From contig CAJNDS010000327.1 in NCBI GenBank assembly GCA_905221605.1, forward strand, positions 1 to 64,000: 64,000 nucleotides of DNA, written 5' to 3'. Below are positions 1-12,838 of the stretch, one piece after another. The translations under genes and the position numbers were made by a program. How positions within the stretch are numbered: position 1 is the stretch's first letter; each line of letters starts with the position of its first letter. Origin of the DNA: Symbiodinium natans. Taxonomy: Eukaryota > Sar > Dinophyceae > Suessiales > Symbiodiniaceae. Under the pieces are notes generated by a model. The model was given only the letters and a program-made list of their open reading frames with translations, was not told the DNA's origin and ran no database searches.

Positions 1-3000
1 TCTAGGGGGGCGACCCCTATTGGTGTTTCAGCCTGTGGCGGCTGAAGCGGTGTTGAGCTCATGGGCGTAGGCGGCTCAGGTGTGTATGCAGCTGGCATGC
101 GTGGTGGTGGTGGCACAAGCTCCGAAAGCATGGTATCGTCGGGCAACAAGTGTTCTGGAAAGGGCATGGGACGCTCTGATGCTCCCTGCTGCGACGGCAC
201 TTCGGCCACTTGCTCACGTGCCGCCTCTCCTGCCTCTTCCCCGCCTGCGCTCAACGCCTCTGCCCGGGTCTTCTGCTTACGTGCCTGGCCAACTTGTCCT
301 GCAAGGAACGACGCCTGTGTCCACGGCATGTCTACCAGACTGGCACACATTGTCGCTAGATATTGCTTAGGCAACCTGCGGATGGATCTGGAAGATAGCA
401 TGTAACCCCCTTCAGTGACTCCAAAATGCAAGTCTGAAACCGGAAGTTTCCCTAGCCAAAGCATTTTGCACCATCTAGCTTTTCCTTTTATGGAACTTTT
501 GACACGGGCAAACACTGTCTCCCCAAAACACACCAATTTGCCTAGGTACGGCCGCCCATTTATCACGTGAAAAGCACTTAGATCATTTTGCCTAGACATC
601 CGCATGTGCAACCACGCGGCGTGGCGCCAAGCATAGGCGTGCATCGGGTGGCTGGACCCGATGGTGGTCTCTGCCCGCTCTTCGAATTGGTCCAAGATGC
701 ATCCTGCCAGTTGTCTGATGCCGTCTATGCTCTGCTCGGCCTCGTTGCCCTGATGATCACTCGCCTCCGTCTGCTCAAGATGGGTCTGGAGGCCCATTTT
801 GCTGCGGAAGGCCTTGATGCCTCGTTGCAGGGCCAGGCAGGCCGGCTCTGAGTCTGACCTTATGGTGCATGTTTGGTGGCCACAGTAGTTCAAGAATCTG
901 CAAGTTTCGGCAACAAGGTACTTGAAAGCGATTGTGCCACCCTTGGCAGGTGTCGGAATGGCATGGACTGCACCGGTGTGGGAATCCTTCAACACCAGCA
1001 CCACAAGTTTCTCTTGCGTGTGACCTTCAAACTGGGCAGGAGTGCGCCTACCAGTATATGCAAAATCCATGCAGCACACGGAATCCTCACGCACATCTGG
1101 CTTTGCACGCACATGCTTATCTGCTTTAGCTCTGAACCTCACGCAATGCGGGCACCAGTCAGCATAAGGCATGTGGCTCAACTCGTGGCGCCTCTGCTCC
1201 TCAGCCGTGGGTGCTTCCACGAACTTTTGCTCACGCAACGGCTCACGCCCATCTGTCTGGAACTCGTGCTGCTGCAGCAGCTCCTGTGTCTTCAGGTGCT
1301 GCTCTATCCTCTGGAGGACAGTCTTCTTGCCCCCTGACTTGCCTATCCCAAGGACTTGGCATGCCGTTCTAAGGGTGCTAAGGGTACAACCCAAATGAAG
1401 CTCTATGCCATTCACGATTACATGCCCTTGAGCTGGCACATCCTCGGCTTGAACAAGTGGTCCAACGCCTCCACCATCATCACCAGCAGCAACATTTTCA
1501 TCGTGCTCATCATGCTCTTCAAAATTCATTGCATCATCTGGCACATCAGGAAAATCATCATCGGGCGGTACTGCTGAAGGCATGGCATTGGGCACGCGAG
1601 AGAACAAGCTGTCGATGTTCACGGGATGCACAGAACCGATGGTGATGGTCTGACGGTTCACCGGAGGGGCAATCTCGCAATCTGCTTGATCAAGATTTTC
1701 CACAAGGCTGTTGACCTCGATCACTTGCCAGCCTGTGGGTCTCTGCTGCAGTGTCGTCCTGTATGCCACCCCTTTGTGCCCAAGTGGGACTGTCACATCA
1801 AGGAAGTTTGTGGTGTAATCTCTACGGGCAAAGATGCCGGGCTGAACCTCGACAAACTTATCCGGCAGGCTTAACCAAACATCCCCAACCGTTAGCGCCA
1901 TCACAGCTCTGTCGGCCTCGTGATCAGTACACACTGATACATTCATGATGGTTCCAGTGGCGTGCAAAGAATTGTGGCGATAATGCAATGGTACACGGAT
2001 CGCATTGTCCGGGCTCGTCAAGAAAGGGGTATTGTCGGTATGTATCAGATTCCAACCCCGTTTAAGGAGTTTCCCCACACTAAACAACGGTTGCGTCACA
2101 CTCCCTAACAACCACCTTTCCTTGAACTGAACCCCATCTATGTCAAGCACTGCCGTCCTCATTTGTGATCCCGAAATCACACTTCCCTGAGCATCACGAT
2201 AGCTGTTTGTCGTGATGCCGCCAGCAACCCCAACATGGCGCCAGGATTCGGGCAAGCACGACTCGTCCGAGCCTGAGTCTATCACTAGCTCTATAGTGGT
2301 TCCTGGCATGTCAGAGGTCACTGCGCGCACGCACAGCGCATCGCGCGCATCAGCACTCTTCTGAGTCATCAATGCGTGCCTTATCCTTGCCGGGACATGC
2401 TTGCTGACTTCACACTTGCGCTTGGTGTTGCATTCGGCGGCAAAGTTGCTCGCATGGGTGCTCAAACACGCAGCTGCACAGGCAGGCCTGTCACTAGGCA
2501 TCAAGTTGATACCACACAGTTCGCCCTCAGGCACGGTCCAGGCACCATCTTCATCTGCATATGACATGTCAAACATCTCAACGCTGGTGCTTGGAACAAC
2601 AGGCTGCAACCCGGCTGGCCTAGGTGAAGTCACCGCTGCATTGGCAACCGATTGGCACAAACTCACAAAGCTCAACCAACTCGGGTCAGGGTCGCCCTGG
2701 CGGGATTGCCCATCACACATGAGCACTGCATTGATGCGACCCTCTTGGCAAATGGTGAACTCCGGGCTTGTCATGTCAATCGCAACACGAGCAACACGAT
2801 GCTGGGTGGTGGCAGTGCTTGGCGCAACTTGAGAAACTGAAGGTCCGAGCGTGCTCACAGTCGTTGCAGCGTCGGAAGGGTGCCCAGATGGTGCATTCTG
2901 GACTGCTTGGACACGCGGTGCACTCCAACACTCACTGGCATAATGACCCTTCTTACCGCAATTATGACATGTTCCCTTTGCACGCTGGCCTTTACCTGTG

Positions 3001-4103
3001 CCTGGGCTTTCTTGGTGGGGACCTTTGCCTTTGGGCTGCCTCTCCTTGCCTTTGCCTTTGGGATGCCTCTCCTTGCCTTTGCCTTTGGGCTGCCTCTCCT
3101 TGCCTTTGCCTTTGGGATGTTTCTCCTTCCCTTTGCCTTTGGGATGCCTCTCCTTGTCCCTGCGGATCAACGCATCCACTTCCATGGGCACTGGCGATTG
3201 CTCTTGCCCAGCACTTGGCGCCATGGGCACCACACCCAAAGCCTGATGCATCTTCGCTGAGGTCCAGGAGGTGGTCGTCACCTCATAGCCCAGGACGTAA
3301 TCCCTGATGCTCTGGTATGTGCTGGCTTCAGACATTTGCAGCTGCACATGTTGTCTCAGCGCATGAGGCAGGCAACGGACGAGTGTCCCTAGCATCACGT
3401 GCTCACCTGGCGAGTTGTTGGTGACCTTGCGATATTCTTCAGCTACCCTTTCTAACCCCTGAATTTGTTCACGAAGGCTCCGGTCTTTCGTGAAGGTTGG
3501 CAGGCTCATCAAGGCGTTCAGAAGGGCTAAACCTCGGAACTTGGTTCGTGGTGCAAACGTGTTTGTCAGGACTCTCCAAACCTCCAGGCCACTCTTGTCA
3601 GACACTTGGCGAAGGATGGCTTTAGGCTTTGCACGCAGAACACTGGCAAGGATTGCAAACAGCCGCTGGGATCTCGCGACGCGGGCTGCGTCGGCTGTGC
3701 TCAGATCCACCGGCGTGTTGAGGTTTTCCTCCACGATCTTGAGGTCCGTTTCGTACTCATGATCTGCGAAGACTAGCCAGGTTCGAAAGCTATGACTCCA
3801 TTCAGCCCATTGAGCAACATCATTGTCATGCACAGCACTGCCAAACTCCGTAGGACGGTTCAAGATCTTATTTGCATCGGCAAACCCCGCTGTACCACTC
3901 GAACTTGAGGGCCTGGCAACGGCTGCTTGAGCAGCCTGTGCTGCAGCTTGGGCCGTCTCGACCATCTGCGCCATCAGCATCTGCATCTGGGCCATGTCAA
4001 GCTGTCCTGCTGCAGGGCTGCCTGGGAGGAACGGGTTTCCACTGCCACTGGCTGTGGCTTCCTGAGGCAACACGGGCAACTGCTGGCCTTGCGAGGACTC
4101 CAT
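1..4103 (-). CDS. copia Gag-Pol polyprotein, N-terminal 1,367 codons (partial)
   Basis: An ATG at 4103-4101 opens a frame without a stop to base 1. Residues about 20-60 are Gln/Ala rich, and residues about 75-280 look like a copia Gag capsid region. Five near-perfect 9-residue PKGKGKER(Q/H) repeats (nt about 3160-3020) precede a CCHC zinc knuckle, C-x2-C-x4-H-x4-C, at about residue 379. The protease motif DSGSD is at about residue 609. The integrase has a zinc-binding ending WCPHC near residue 985, catalytic Asp about 1013 (CMDF), Asp about 1084 (SDSE) and Glu about 1121-1123 (QGNEAEQ). Reverse transcriptase and RNase H must lie left of the window. The family (Gag, aspartic protease, DDE integrase) packages and inserts the element. 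The frame is free of frameshifts, so it may be functional or recently so. Confidence 0.9.
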   Translation of the reverse strand, partial: MESSQGQQLPVLPQEATASGSGNPFLPGSPAAGQLDMAQMQMLMAQMVETAQAAAQAAQAAVARPSSSSGTAGFADANKILNRPTEFGSAVHDNDVAQWAEWSHSFRTWLVFADHEYETDLKIVEENLNTPVDLSTADAARVARSQRLFAILASVLRAKPKAILRQVSDKSGLEVWRVLTNTFAPRTKFRGLALLNALMSLPTFTKDRSLREQIQGLERVAEEYRKVTNNSPGEHVMLGTLVRCLPHALRQHVQLQMSEASTYQSIRDYVLGYEVTTTSWTSAKMHQALGVVPMAPSAGQEQSPVPMEVDALIRRDKERHPKGKGKEKHPKGKGKERQPKGKGKERHPKGKGKERQPKGKGPHQESPGTGKGQRAKGTCHNCGKKGHYASECWSAPRVQAVQNAPSGHPSDAATTVSTLGPSVSQVAPSTATTQHRVARVAIDMTSPEFTICQEGRINAVLMCDGQSRQGDPDPSWLSFVSLCQSVANAAVTSPRPAGLQPVVPSTSVEMFDMSYADEDGAWTVPEGELCGINLMPSDRPACAAACLSTHASNFAAECNTKRKCEVSKHVPARIRHALMTQKSADARDALCVRAVTSDMPGTTIELVIDSGSDESCLPESWRHVGVAGGITTNSYRDAQGSVISGSQMRTAVLDIDGVQFKERWLLGSVTQPLFSVGKLLKRGWNLIHTDNTPFLTSPDNAIRVPLHYRHNSLHATGTIMNVSVCTDHEADRAVMALTVGDVWLSLPDKFVEVQPGIFARRDYTTNFLDVTVPLGHKGVAYRTTLQQRPTGWQVIEVNSLVENLDQADCEIAPPVNRQTITIGSVHPVNIDSLFSRVPNAMPSAVPPDDDFPDVPDDAMNFEEHDEHDENVAAGDDGGGVGPLVQAEDVPAQGHVIVNGIELHLGCTLSTLRTACQVLGIGKSGGKKTVLQRIEQHLKTQELLQQHEFQTDGREPLREQKFVEAPTAEEQRRHELSHMPYADWCPHCVRFRAKADKHVRAKPDVREDSVCCMDFAYTGRRTPAQFEGHTQEKLVVLVLKDSHTGAVHAIPTPAKGGTIAFKYLVAETCRFLNYCGHQTCTIRSDSEPACLALQRGIKAFRSKMGLQTHLEQTEASDHQGNEAEQSIDGIRQLAGCILDQFEERAETTIGSSHPMHAYAWRHAAWLHMRMSRQNDLSAFHVINGRPYLGKLVCFGETVFARVKSSIKGKARWCKMLWLGKLPVSDLHFGVTEGGYMLSSRSIRRLPKQYLATMCASLVDMPWTQASFLAGQVGQARKQKTRAEALSAGGEEAGEAAREQVAEVPSQQGASERPMPFPEHLLPDDTMLSELVPPPPRMPAAYTPEPPTPMSSTPLQPPQAETPIGVAPL

Positions 4104-4130
4104 TGGGACTGTGTTTAAGCAGAAAATTGC

Positions 4131-4718
4131 TCACTCCAAATCAATCACAGAATCGGAATGCTTCAATGCACGATCAAAGACTTGGCTCGCACTGGAGGAT
4201 CTCTGGCGACGCTCGGAACCTTGCCTGCCCACTGAAGACACGGGACACACCGAAGAACTGGAAGGCTCACAATCGGTGGCACGCAACAATGAACGAAGGT
4301 CGGCGTCGGCTGCTTCAAGATCCCTCTCAAACGACGAACTCTCTTCTTCTGGATGCAAAGATGCAAGCTGCACACTCTCGGGCACACAGCTGTCGGATAC
4401 TTCCTCAGCCCCGAAAACAATGAAAGCCTCTCTGAGATCTCCCTGGCTCAAGCACTTAAGTCCAAACTGCCACACCTCAGGCACGGAGTGCAGTTGCTCA
4501 AGACGCTGCTCAAACGCTTCCTGATACCTGTAAAGGATCTTACCCCACGAAACTTGTGACCTGTTCTCTGGCTTGGGCCTCCGGATCAGTTGCTCCACGT
4601 AGAAGCTGTGTAGCCTCTCCTTGAGAAGCTCGGTCGACTCCCAGGTCGCCGTTTTGCTCAAGCACACAATGGCTCGTCCGGTCGGCCCCGGGAACTGCAA
4701 GCTACGGGTCCCTGAATC
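4131..4718 (-). other. Leader open frame of copia element 1, in frame with Gag behind one TGA
   Basis: Between the primer-binding site and the Gag ATG, a frame is open for about 190 codons. It ends in a TGA at 4133-4131, nine codons before the Gag ATG and in the same frame. It has no ATG of its own; the first possible non-standard start is a TTG at 4700. The product would be hydrophilic, Ser/Glu/Arg rich, ending SVIDLE, and I recognise no domain. It could be an untranslated leader that happens to be open, an N-terminal extension made by TGA readthrough, or a decayed ORF. The young copia element at 16036 also has an open leader but in a different frame. Confidence 0.45.
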
Positions 4719-4806
4719 CTAAACCAACAGGACAACGTCAAGAGGCTCCACACGAACTTCGCCTTGCAAAGAACGAGAACCCCCGTGTCTCGAAGCTTGG
4801 GTCAGC

Positions 4807-4822
4807 CCAAGCTCCGCTACCA
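4807..4822 (-). promoter_or_regulatory. Primer-binding site of copia element 1
   Basis: The minus strand reads TGGTAGCGGAGCTTG from 4822, directly after CA. TGG at the LTR edge is complementary to tRNA CCA ends, and TGGTAGCG resembles the initiator-Met tRNA site used by Ty1. The same 15 bases occur at the matching place in the element at 16036, which supports both calls. The tRNA identity is inferred. Confidence 0.75.
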
Positions 4823-6044
4823 TGAAAATGTTTTGAACTCTCAAAGACGCCTGCAGATGCAACTCGATCTCAAAGTGAAACATGTGAGTGCATGAAATAC
4901 TGCAAAGCAAATCACATGATAAAATGGGGACTTTCAATACGGCAAAATGTTCAACAATCAGTCATACCCAACAGCCAGTCAATGCGGCGGTAAACCACCT
5001 CAGCAACTCGCCGGAGAGCGCAGTACGGCTCGAGGTACAGGAATCATGAGTCTGATCCCTCCGCTCTGAACCAGCCTGAAGTCAGCCAGCTGGTTTGTTG
5101 TTACTAGACTCCGCCACCTTCATGAGAAGTGTCTAAGAAACTAGCGCAGTACCATAAAACTTTTGCCAGGTTCGTGGAAAGCATTCAGCTACGCTCGAAG
5201 CTACTCCAAGCATGTTCTTGGAGCCATCACTTCAGCAAGTATGGTTGGCCATGGTGACCCAAATCCTAGTGACCCCGAAAAAGAAATAGTAGTTTCCCTC
5301 AATTGGCGTCTCTTAGACCAATCGACTTGTTGGGTAGTGTTCTGAGGCTTCGGCCAGAGAAGTGATCAAGCAGGCCCAAACCTCCCAAAAGGATGGTGAC
5401 TCTCGTGGGGGGATCCCCTGTTGGGAACTACTACCATGGCTGCCATGTGCCGAAGCCCCTTAGAGGACGACATGAAGAGGCGTCTACAATGCTCTGTGAA
5501 GGATGCTCCAGCGAGCTCCATTGACTTGAGACCAATGCTTAGCTGGAACGCCGCGCCCTGCAAAACGGCATCTCTGCTTTCATACCCCGAGATCTCATTC
5601 CCACTATTTCCAAGCATGACCTGTCACAAGCATCAGGAACATGAAGCTGGCACGGGGCCTGCAGCTTCGGAACTTCCCAAGATCAGAGTCGTCTTTTGTC
5701 AGGCACGTAGGCCTCTAGACGGATCTGAGCTCTCTAAGACTAGAGGAATTAGGCAGAGGATCCAAGTTAATTCACAGATCCTTCCCACAAAGACCTGAAG
5801 ACAGCGTCAGGCATCCCAACCTCTAGTGGAGCAAGGACTTTTTTGGGTCACCCCTTGGGCTAGTAGCTCCAGTTACCTGACGTAGTACATCGCAGAAATG
5901 GAATATACCTCCAAGTACCTGCACGCACACCCAGGCAACGCAGAACTTTTGTCAGCTGCCCCACCAGGTCGCTTCGTGCACCTCCTTTAGAAGGATTACA
6001 CACACCTCTGTCCACAAGGGCGTTGCACACGGAAACTCTAGACT
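4823..6044. other. Unassigned stretch: presumed 5' LTR of element 1, then PARP 3' flank
   Basis: The part next to 4823 should be the 5' LTR of copia element 1 (minus-strand LTR end TTTTCA), but with the second LTR outside the window its length is unknown. The rest, up to 6044, would hold the 3' flank of the minus-strand PARP gene. Short open frames here show no recognisable domain. Confidence 0.3.
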
Positions 6045-8452
6045 CTAGAATTCCCGCTTGTATTGCACGATAAACGCAGGATATACTTGGTCCACGCTGT
6101 AAGCCACGAACTCCTTGAACGTATCGTATGGAGTCTCCCGGTCAGCCAGCACTGAGTCGAAGCCGTCTGGGCACCCAGTGATCTTCGGCTTCCTCTCCGA
6201 CGTGATGTACGGCTTCCCAAGAACGCACCGCAGCACAAGCATTGTGCACACACCATCGGTTTCACAGGCATACTCATCAGCCTTATCGCTTGAGTCTGAC
6301 ATGTAGATGCCGGCACCGACCATACTTCCGGTGTTGGATCCGGCAAAGGCCAGCCTGAAATTGGTCTCAACGATGCTGGTGGCACTTTTGGTGCCATGAA
6401 ACAGACCTCATTCTTGGACTCATCCAGCGGCTCAAGGCACTCGAGGAAAGCAAAAACTGCCTTTGCAGCCTCTGCTTCCGTTGGCCGCGCAGCCGAAGAC
6501 CTCGGGCAGTGTGCTGATCACGGAATCGGCTGCCGCAACTGCCGGAATCTTTTGCTTTCCTTGCTTGTACTTTAGCCAGTTCCACGAATTCTCGATGACG
6601 AAGGCGGCCACAATCTTGATACCTTTCGGAACGCAACGGCAGAGTCCTGGATGCAGACCCACTCTAGGGTCTATTGTGCACCCGCACTTTCGGTCTCTCG
6701 TCCGGGTTCTTCCTTTCCATGCGTTCGTCACTAGCGTCTGGAGAGCTGCCTTCATGTAGGGAGCTGCTGGAACACGAGGGTCACCACAAGCACACTTGTA
6801 AGGTTGAAGCCAGCCTTTGGGAAGAGCACGCATCAAATCGTGGCCCGTTGGAAGGAACTCCCCACTCTCAATTACGTGCGTGTACTGGCCTTGGACATTG
6901 CCATCCTCGTCGTACAGTAGCCCATGCGTGATCTGTCCATGCTCCATCTCTCCACAGTACTGCAACGTGCCATCTGTTCGGAAGATTCGCCCTTCTCCAT
7001 GAGGTTTGTCGTTCTTGAAGTCGCCGAAGTAGATCACGTTCCCGTTCTCAGGATTTTTCAATAAATCTACATAAACCTTGCCGCTGCGAATGTCCGCCTC
7101 GCTGATTGTCTTCTGGTACTCCTTCATGGCCTTCATCGCCGGCGTAAAGCGCACCGCCTTTTCAGTTTGTTCCCTCTGGAAGTATCCGGCTGTCAATGTC
7201 GTTCCTCCTCCAACTGTTGCCCCGGTCAGTGCGGGCGCCACAAGAGTCGTGGTTGTGGTGACCGTGACCTGTGGTGTCCAGGCCAAACCAAGGAGCCATC
7301 CTGGTTTCTTGCATTGTAAAAGCAAGGTCCAAGGTGTTTAGACTTAGACGAAAATGTTCGCTGTTCTTTTGAGATCTACTCAGGATCAAAGTGTTGGTTT
7401 CCGGCCCTAAACCAAAAAAAGAGAGAGTTTAAAAAAAATAAATAAATAAATAAATAAATGAATAAATAAATAAAAGCAGGCCCGAGGAGAGGCACACTCT
7501 ACAAAGGTCGACCCAAATTGACCATCTTGAACACAATCTAACACCAGTTGCAAACAGCCGACCATTGAGGAGACTCCTGGGACATCGGCCCAGAACAAGC
7601 AAACACAGGACGCAACATCTCGCTCTAGAAAGCGGCGTATACAAGGATAGAGAAAACCCTGTCGTGGTGCACGTTGCACAACCAGCAAATACCAGCAACA
7701 ACATGGAGAAGCAAGATCATAGAGTGCCAACTCCTCGAAAAGCAAACGCATTGGATCAGCCGGAAGCAGGGAACACATGAATGCGGGTGAACGGCAGCTA
7801 GAAGGGCAGACACACAAACAAGCAAACACGCAAGCAATCCCCTCAAGCAAGAAAACGTGCAGCTGTTTGATAGCACTGCCCAGGTTCCGAGACTGGTCGA
7901 GGAAGTCATTACCGTCGTCGTCTCATAAGCCACCAATGCCATCGTGCCCCCTCCTGCTATCACGCCGAGGCAGCAAGTCGCAAGAAAGAGGCCAAAACGA
8001 GCAGCAAGTTGCACTTTGGTGTTCCTCAGCTCTTGCGGGCCACAGACACAAGGACTCCAAGAGCAAGTCAACAAGTTTGTTAGGTGTGACTACTGAGCAA
8101 AGGTCCACGCCTCCAGAAAAGCAAAAGAAGAACCATAGTTTTACGATGAGATTCCAACTTTGCCGACCGAACTCGTCCAGCAGCTCTGCCACGGCCTTTT
8201 CATCCATCACCGCCACCGCGGCCAAGGTGCCATAGAAATGTCCGACATCCCTGTTCCGGGCGTACATGACTGCTTGCCGATTCTTGTCGTCGCACATGAT
8301 CGTCAAAAAGCATGTCATATCGGCCCAGTCGAAGATGTCCAGCTTTGTTCCTGGAGCGCTGGGATGTCATCCACATGCGACCGTGGGCCTAAAACCTTGG
8401 AGAAAGCCCACAAGCCGAGACCAAGAGTCAACATGCTGAAGTCGTCAGACAT
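6045..8452 (-). pseudogene. MORN-PARP gene, several exons, with two compensating frameshifts
   Basis: Exon 1 is probably 8452-8422 (ATG, MSDDFSMLTLG) and exon 2 is 8350-about 8145, both with GT...AG|G boundaries. A third exon around 8030-7910 has a hydrophobic segment (LFLATCCLGVIAGGG), but its left splice site is uncertain. The last exon starts at 7268. It encodes about two MORN-like repeats (YFGDFKNDKPHGEGRIF, then YCGEMEHGQ) and then a poly(ADP-ribose) polymerase catalytic domain: LFHGTK (His, nt about 6397), VGAGIYMSD (Tyr, about 6310) and KEFVAYSVDQVYPAF (Glu, about 6115), so an H-Y-E triad is present. The family transfers ADP-ribose from NAD+ to proteins. Between about 6485 and 6405 the coding frame is shifted by one and then restored, and in the original frame a TGA lies at 6434-6432. 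This could be a decayed copy or two sequencing errors. Confidence 0.7.
7426..7476. repeat. (AAAT)n microsatellite in a PARP-gene intron
   Basis: About a dozen AAAT units, with one GAAT, lie in the long intron before the last exon of the MORN-PARP gene. Open frames through it are artefacts. Confidence 0.9.
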
Positions 8453-8510
8453 TGATAGGAACCATCTCGATCCTCAAAATTAGGGACCCTTTTGGGTATC
8501 CTGTATACAT

Positions 8511-8571
8511 ACCTATGTATATGTATGTATGTATGTATGTATATATATATATATATATAGTATAGTATGAT
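8511..8571. repeat. (TATG)n(TA)n microsatellite
   Basis: TATG units followed by about eleven TA units, just upstream of the PARP gene start on the minus strand. Confidence 0.9.
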
Positions 8572-8802
8572 ACAGAAAAGGGACAATAGTTCAGGGAAAA
8601 GCCCAAGTCCCGTACTGTTTCAAGCTGTATGCCAACGAGGAAGGCGCTAACGCCCTGGAGCATCGAAAGGCTCCCTCAGAAGCAACCCCCGACGTTTTTA
8701 ACTTGAAGTGAGTTGGGGTTTGGGTTTGAGGGCTTAGGAGTTGAGGCCATCACGATTCGGAAACGCATCCGAAAAATCCTACCTCACCAAAATTTCAGTA
8801 TG

Positions 8803-10465
<1,663 letters not shown>

Positions 10466-10806
10466 TGCTCCACTGTAGATAGGACAGAGCAAAGGGAAGG
10501 CGTCAAAAATTCCTAGAAAGAGAATTGACAGGAGCCACCGCCGATGCTTGGGGTAACTTTCGGCCCGTTATTTGAGACAACCTCTGTCCAGCAACCCCGG
10601 CTGTAAACCCAAACGGCTCAAAGTGCAGCGAAGTCCACAAAAGCGGTCAAGCAGCATCACCCTTCTGCACAGGCCTTAGGAAACCTCCCAAGAGCCCGAT
10701 TGGTTGCCAAGATGTCACCTGAATCGAAGCACCGAAGCATCCTTGCTGGGAGGCTGGCTGCCAGCTTCCGGCAGGCTGTTCAAGATCAGCACCTGCCCAT
10801 GCGGGG

Positions 10807-10902
10807 GTTTCCGAAAATAAGGGCACCTTCTTGGGGCTTACGTATTACAAGGGAATCCTACTACTTTGGGGTTCTTTTAAGGTTCCCTTACTGTCGTAAC
10901 CC
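10807..10902. mobile_element. MITE-like element, GGTTTCCG family
   Basis: The left end reads GGGTTTCCGAAAATAAGGGCACC and the right end is its imperfect inverse (GGTTCCCTTA...GTAACCC). Length (about 96 bp) and ends match the element at 48449-48544. It has no coding capacity. Confidence 0.55.
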
Positions 10903-12788
10903 GCCATCAAGAGACTGGGATCCTGCACATTTATCAAACCTCCAATCCTACGGCCTACAACCTGCGCGGGAGCCAACATCAAAGCTGCACATAAGATTCG
11001 CAATGGGACGTCTGACGCCCTGACTCACATCGGAGCATCCTACACCCTCTACCCTAAAACGCTACTACAAAGGCTCAAGCGACTCTTGCCTGCTTCCCTC
11101 ACGTCGGTTGCGATCTTTCCATCGTCACCAGTATCGTCACCGGGGCCACCTGCTCACAGGGAGGAAGAGGTCAGCAGTTTTTGTGTTTTCAGGGGCTGAT
11201 AGGGGATGAGGATGGTTTAGGGCCTTCTGGGGCTTGATGTGCGGAGTCAGGTGGTTTGGGGTTTCGGTTTCAGGTCCTGCTGTCTGACTCCAGAACAGGT
11301 TCCATGGCAACATCGAGAGCCAGGTTTGGATTCCACTCTTCTCCGCTTCGGTTAGCTCACAAGACCACAGCTCCTGCCAAAAGCGAAAGTCACTAGGCCC
11401 CTGAAGGCCCTCAAGCGACTTCCGCTATCGACTAAGTTATCGACTTCACCCAAATCTCAAGGCCCACGCTCTGGAAGCTAAGCCCTAAGCAGCAAAGCTT
11501 ACAGCTGAGATTCATCCATTTCGCTCGGACTTTGGCAACTTTTTGCACAGGTGCTTCACGCTTGGCATCTTGCGACTTGCGACTGACTGCTGCGACCAAA
11601 TCCTTAAAGACCCTAAGCCCGAGACAAAGCCTGAGTTGGAAAACGCCTCGAAACCCAAGGAGAACCGGAAAAGCTGAAAAAGCCTTGGGAGCAACTCTCG
11701 AGGGCTCATTCGACGAGTCGGCATCCCTTCACCATCGAGGTCGGTACGAGATGTAGTAGATGTACTGAGGAGAGGAACAGGGGTTACAACATCGAGCAGA
11801 AGCAACTGCCACTGCCGTTATTCAGAGCACAGAGGCAGAGGTGCAGACCCTTTTAGAGCCATACATGCCCAAAGACCAGGTCCAACAAGGGAGATTCTTA
11901 TCTGCCCAATCGCCTCGGCTCCCGCGGCTGGCGCCATGTGCCGACCCATGAAACTTGGGGCAATCCATCTGAAACAATGCGCCCTGACAGAGCAGCCATG
12001 GCCAATCGTCATGATAAAAGCTAAAGCCTGAACCCTGACATGAAAAAAACCCAGGCTCCGCAAGCTGCAAAATCCACAAAAACTGTCAGGCCACGGAGCA
12101 CATGCCTTCAACATCTTCCAAGTACATCTCAGCGCAGGCTGGCCAATCAGACCTTTTGCGCCTGCCACGAATCAAGCTCCAATGTCCCAAAAGCTCCAAG
12201 ACCCACCCCGAATATCTGACCTGCGCTGCAGGGAAGGCACGGAAGGGCAGCAAACCGGTCCGCGAACCCGGCCAGCCAAGCTCAGCAGCTGCCCCTCGCA
12301 AGGGCTGCAGACGAGTGCTGCATCGAAGCTGTGGCTTCTCACCTGCAGCGTGCTACGGGTACCATTGCAAAGGAGGAGCTATTGAGATCCGCCCACCCCC
12401 CCGGCTTGTTTGGAGGTCAGAACTGCTGGAACCGGCTTGAAAGGTAAGTGCTCTGGCAGTCTTGGGTCGCGCAGCAGGTACGAAGAATGGAACGCTTCTG
12501 GGATAAAGCTAAGCTGCCAAACCCAAAGCATCACTGAGTAAAGGCAATCGTCGACGTGCGATCTTCCCAGTCAGGGAACGTCAGTGGGCTGCGTGAGTCT
12601 CAGCCCCAACGGCTCAAGAGCGGTGTGCTGTGCGCCAGAGTTGTGCGACGCTGCGCAGGGTCTCTGAGTGCTAAATGGAGGGTCTTCGTGACACCTTCTT
12701 TGCGACACCCTCTGACGCCACACACGCACCTCAGAGATGAGATTTCAAGAGATGCCAGGAGATGCTAGAAACAGTCACTTGCATTTGC

Positions 12789-12838
12789 TCGCTTAGCTGT
12801 GGTCATCCATGGTCATCCCATGGTCATCCCATGGTCAT
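12789..12838. repeat. TGGTCATCCCA short tandem repeat
   Basis: Four imperfect copies of an 11-bp unit in a stretch without a recognised gene. Confidence 0.8.

Larger units (their letters stand above)
1..4822 (-). mobile_element. Ty1/copia-type LTR retrotransposon, left-truncated by window edge (element 1)
   Basis: The block contains, in minus-strand order, a primer-binding site (4822-4807), a leader with a long stop-free stretch, and a gag-protease-integrase polyprotein that runs off the window at base 1. The order protease-integrase with reverse transcriptase still to come is that of Ty1/copia. The internal region would begin at 4822, directly after an LTR ending in TTTTCA, so the 5' LTR should lie to the right of 4823. 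Its outer limit cannot be fixed because the partner LTR is outside the window. The open frame suggests the copy is not old. Confidence 0.85.

Noticed and set aside
4131-4700. Independent 189-aa host gene next to the copia element
   Set aside because: It lies between the primer-binding site and Gag in the same frame as Gag and has no ATG, so it is element leader.
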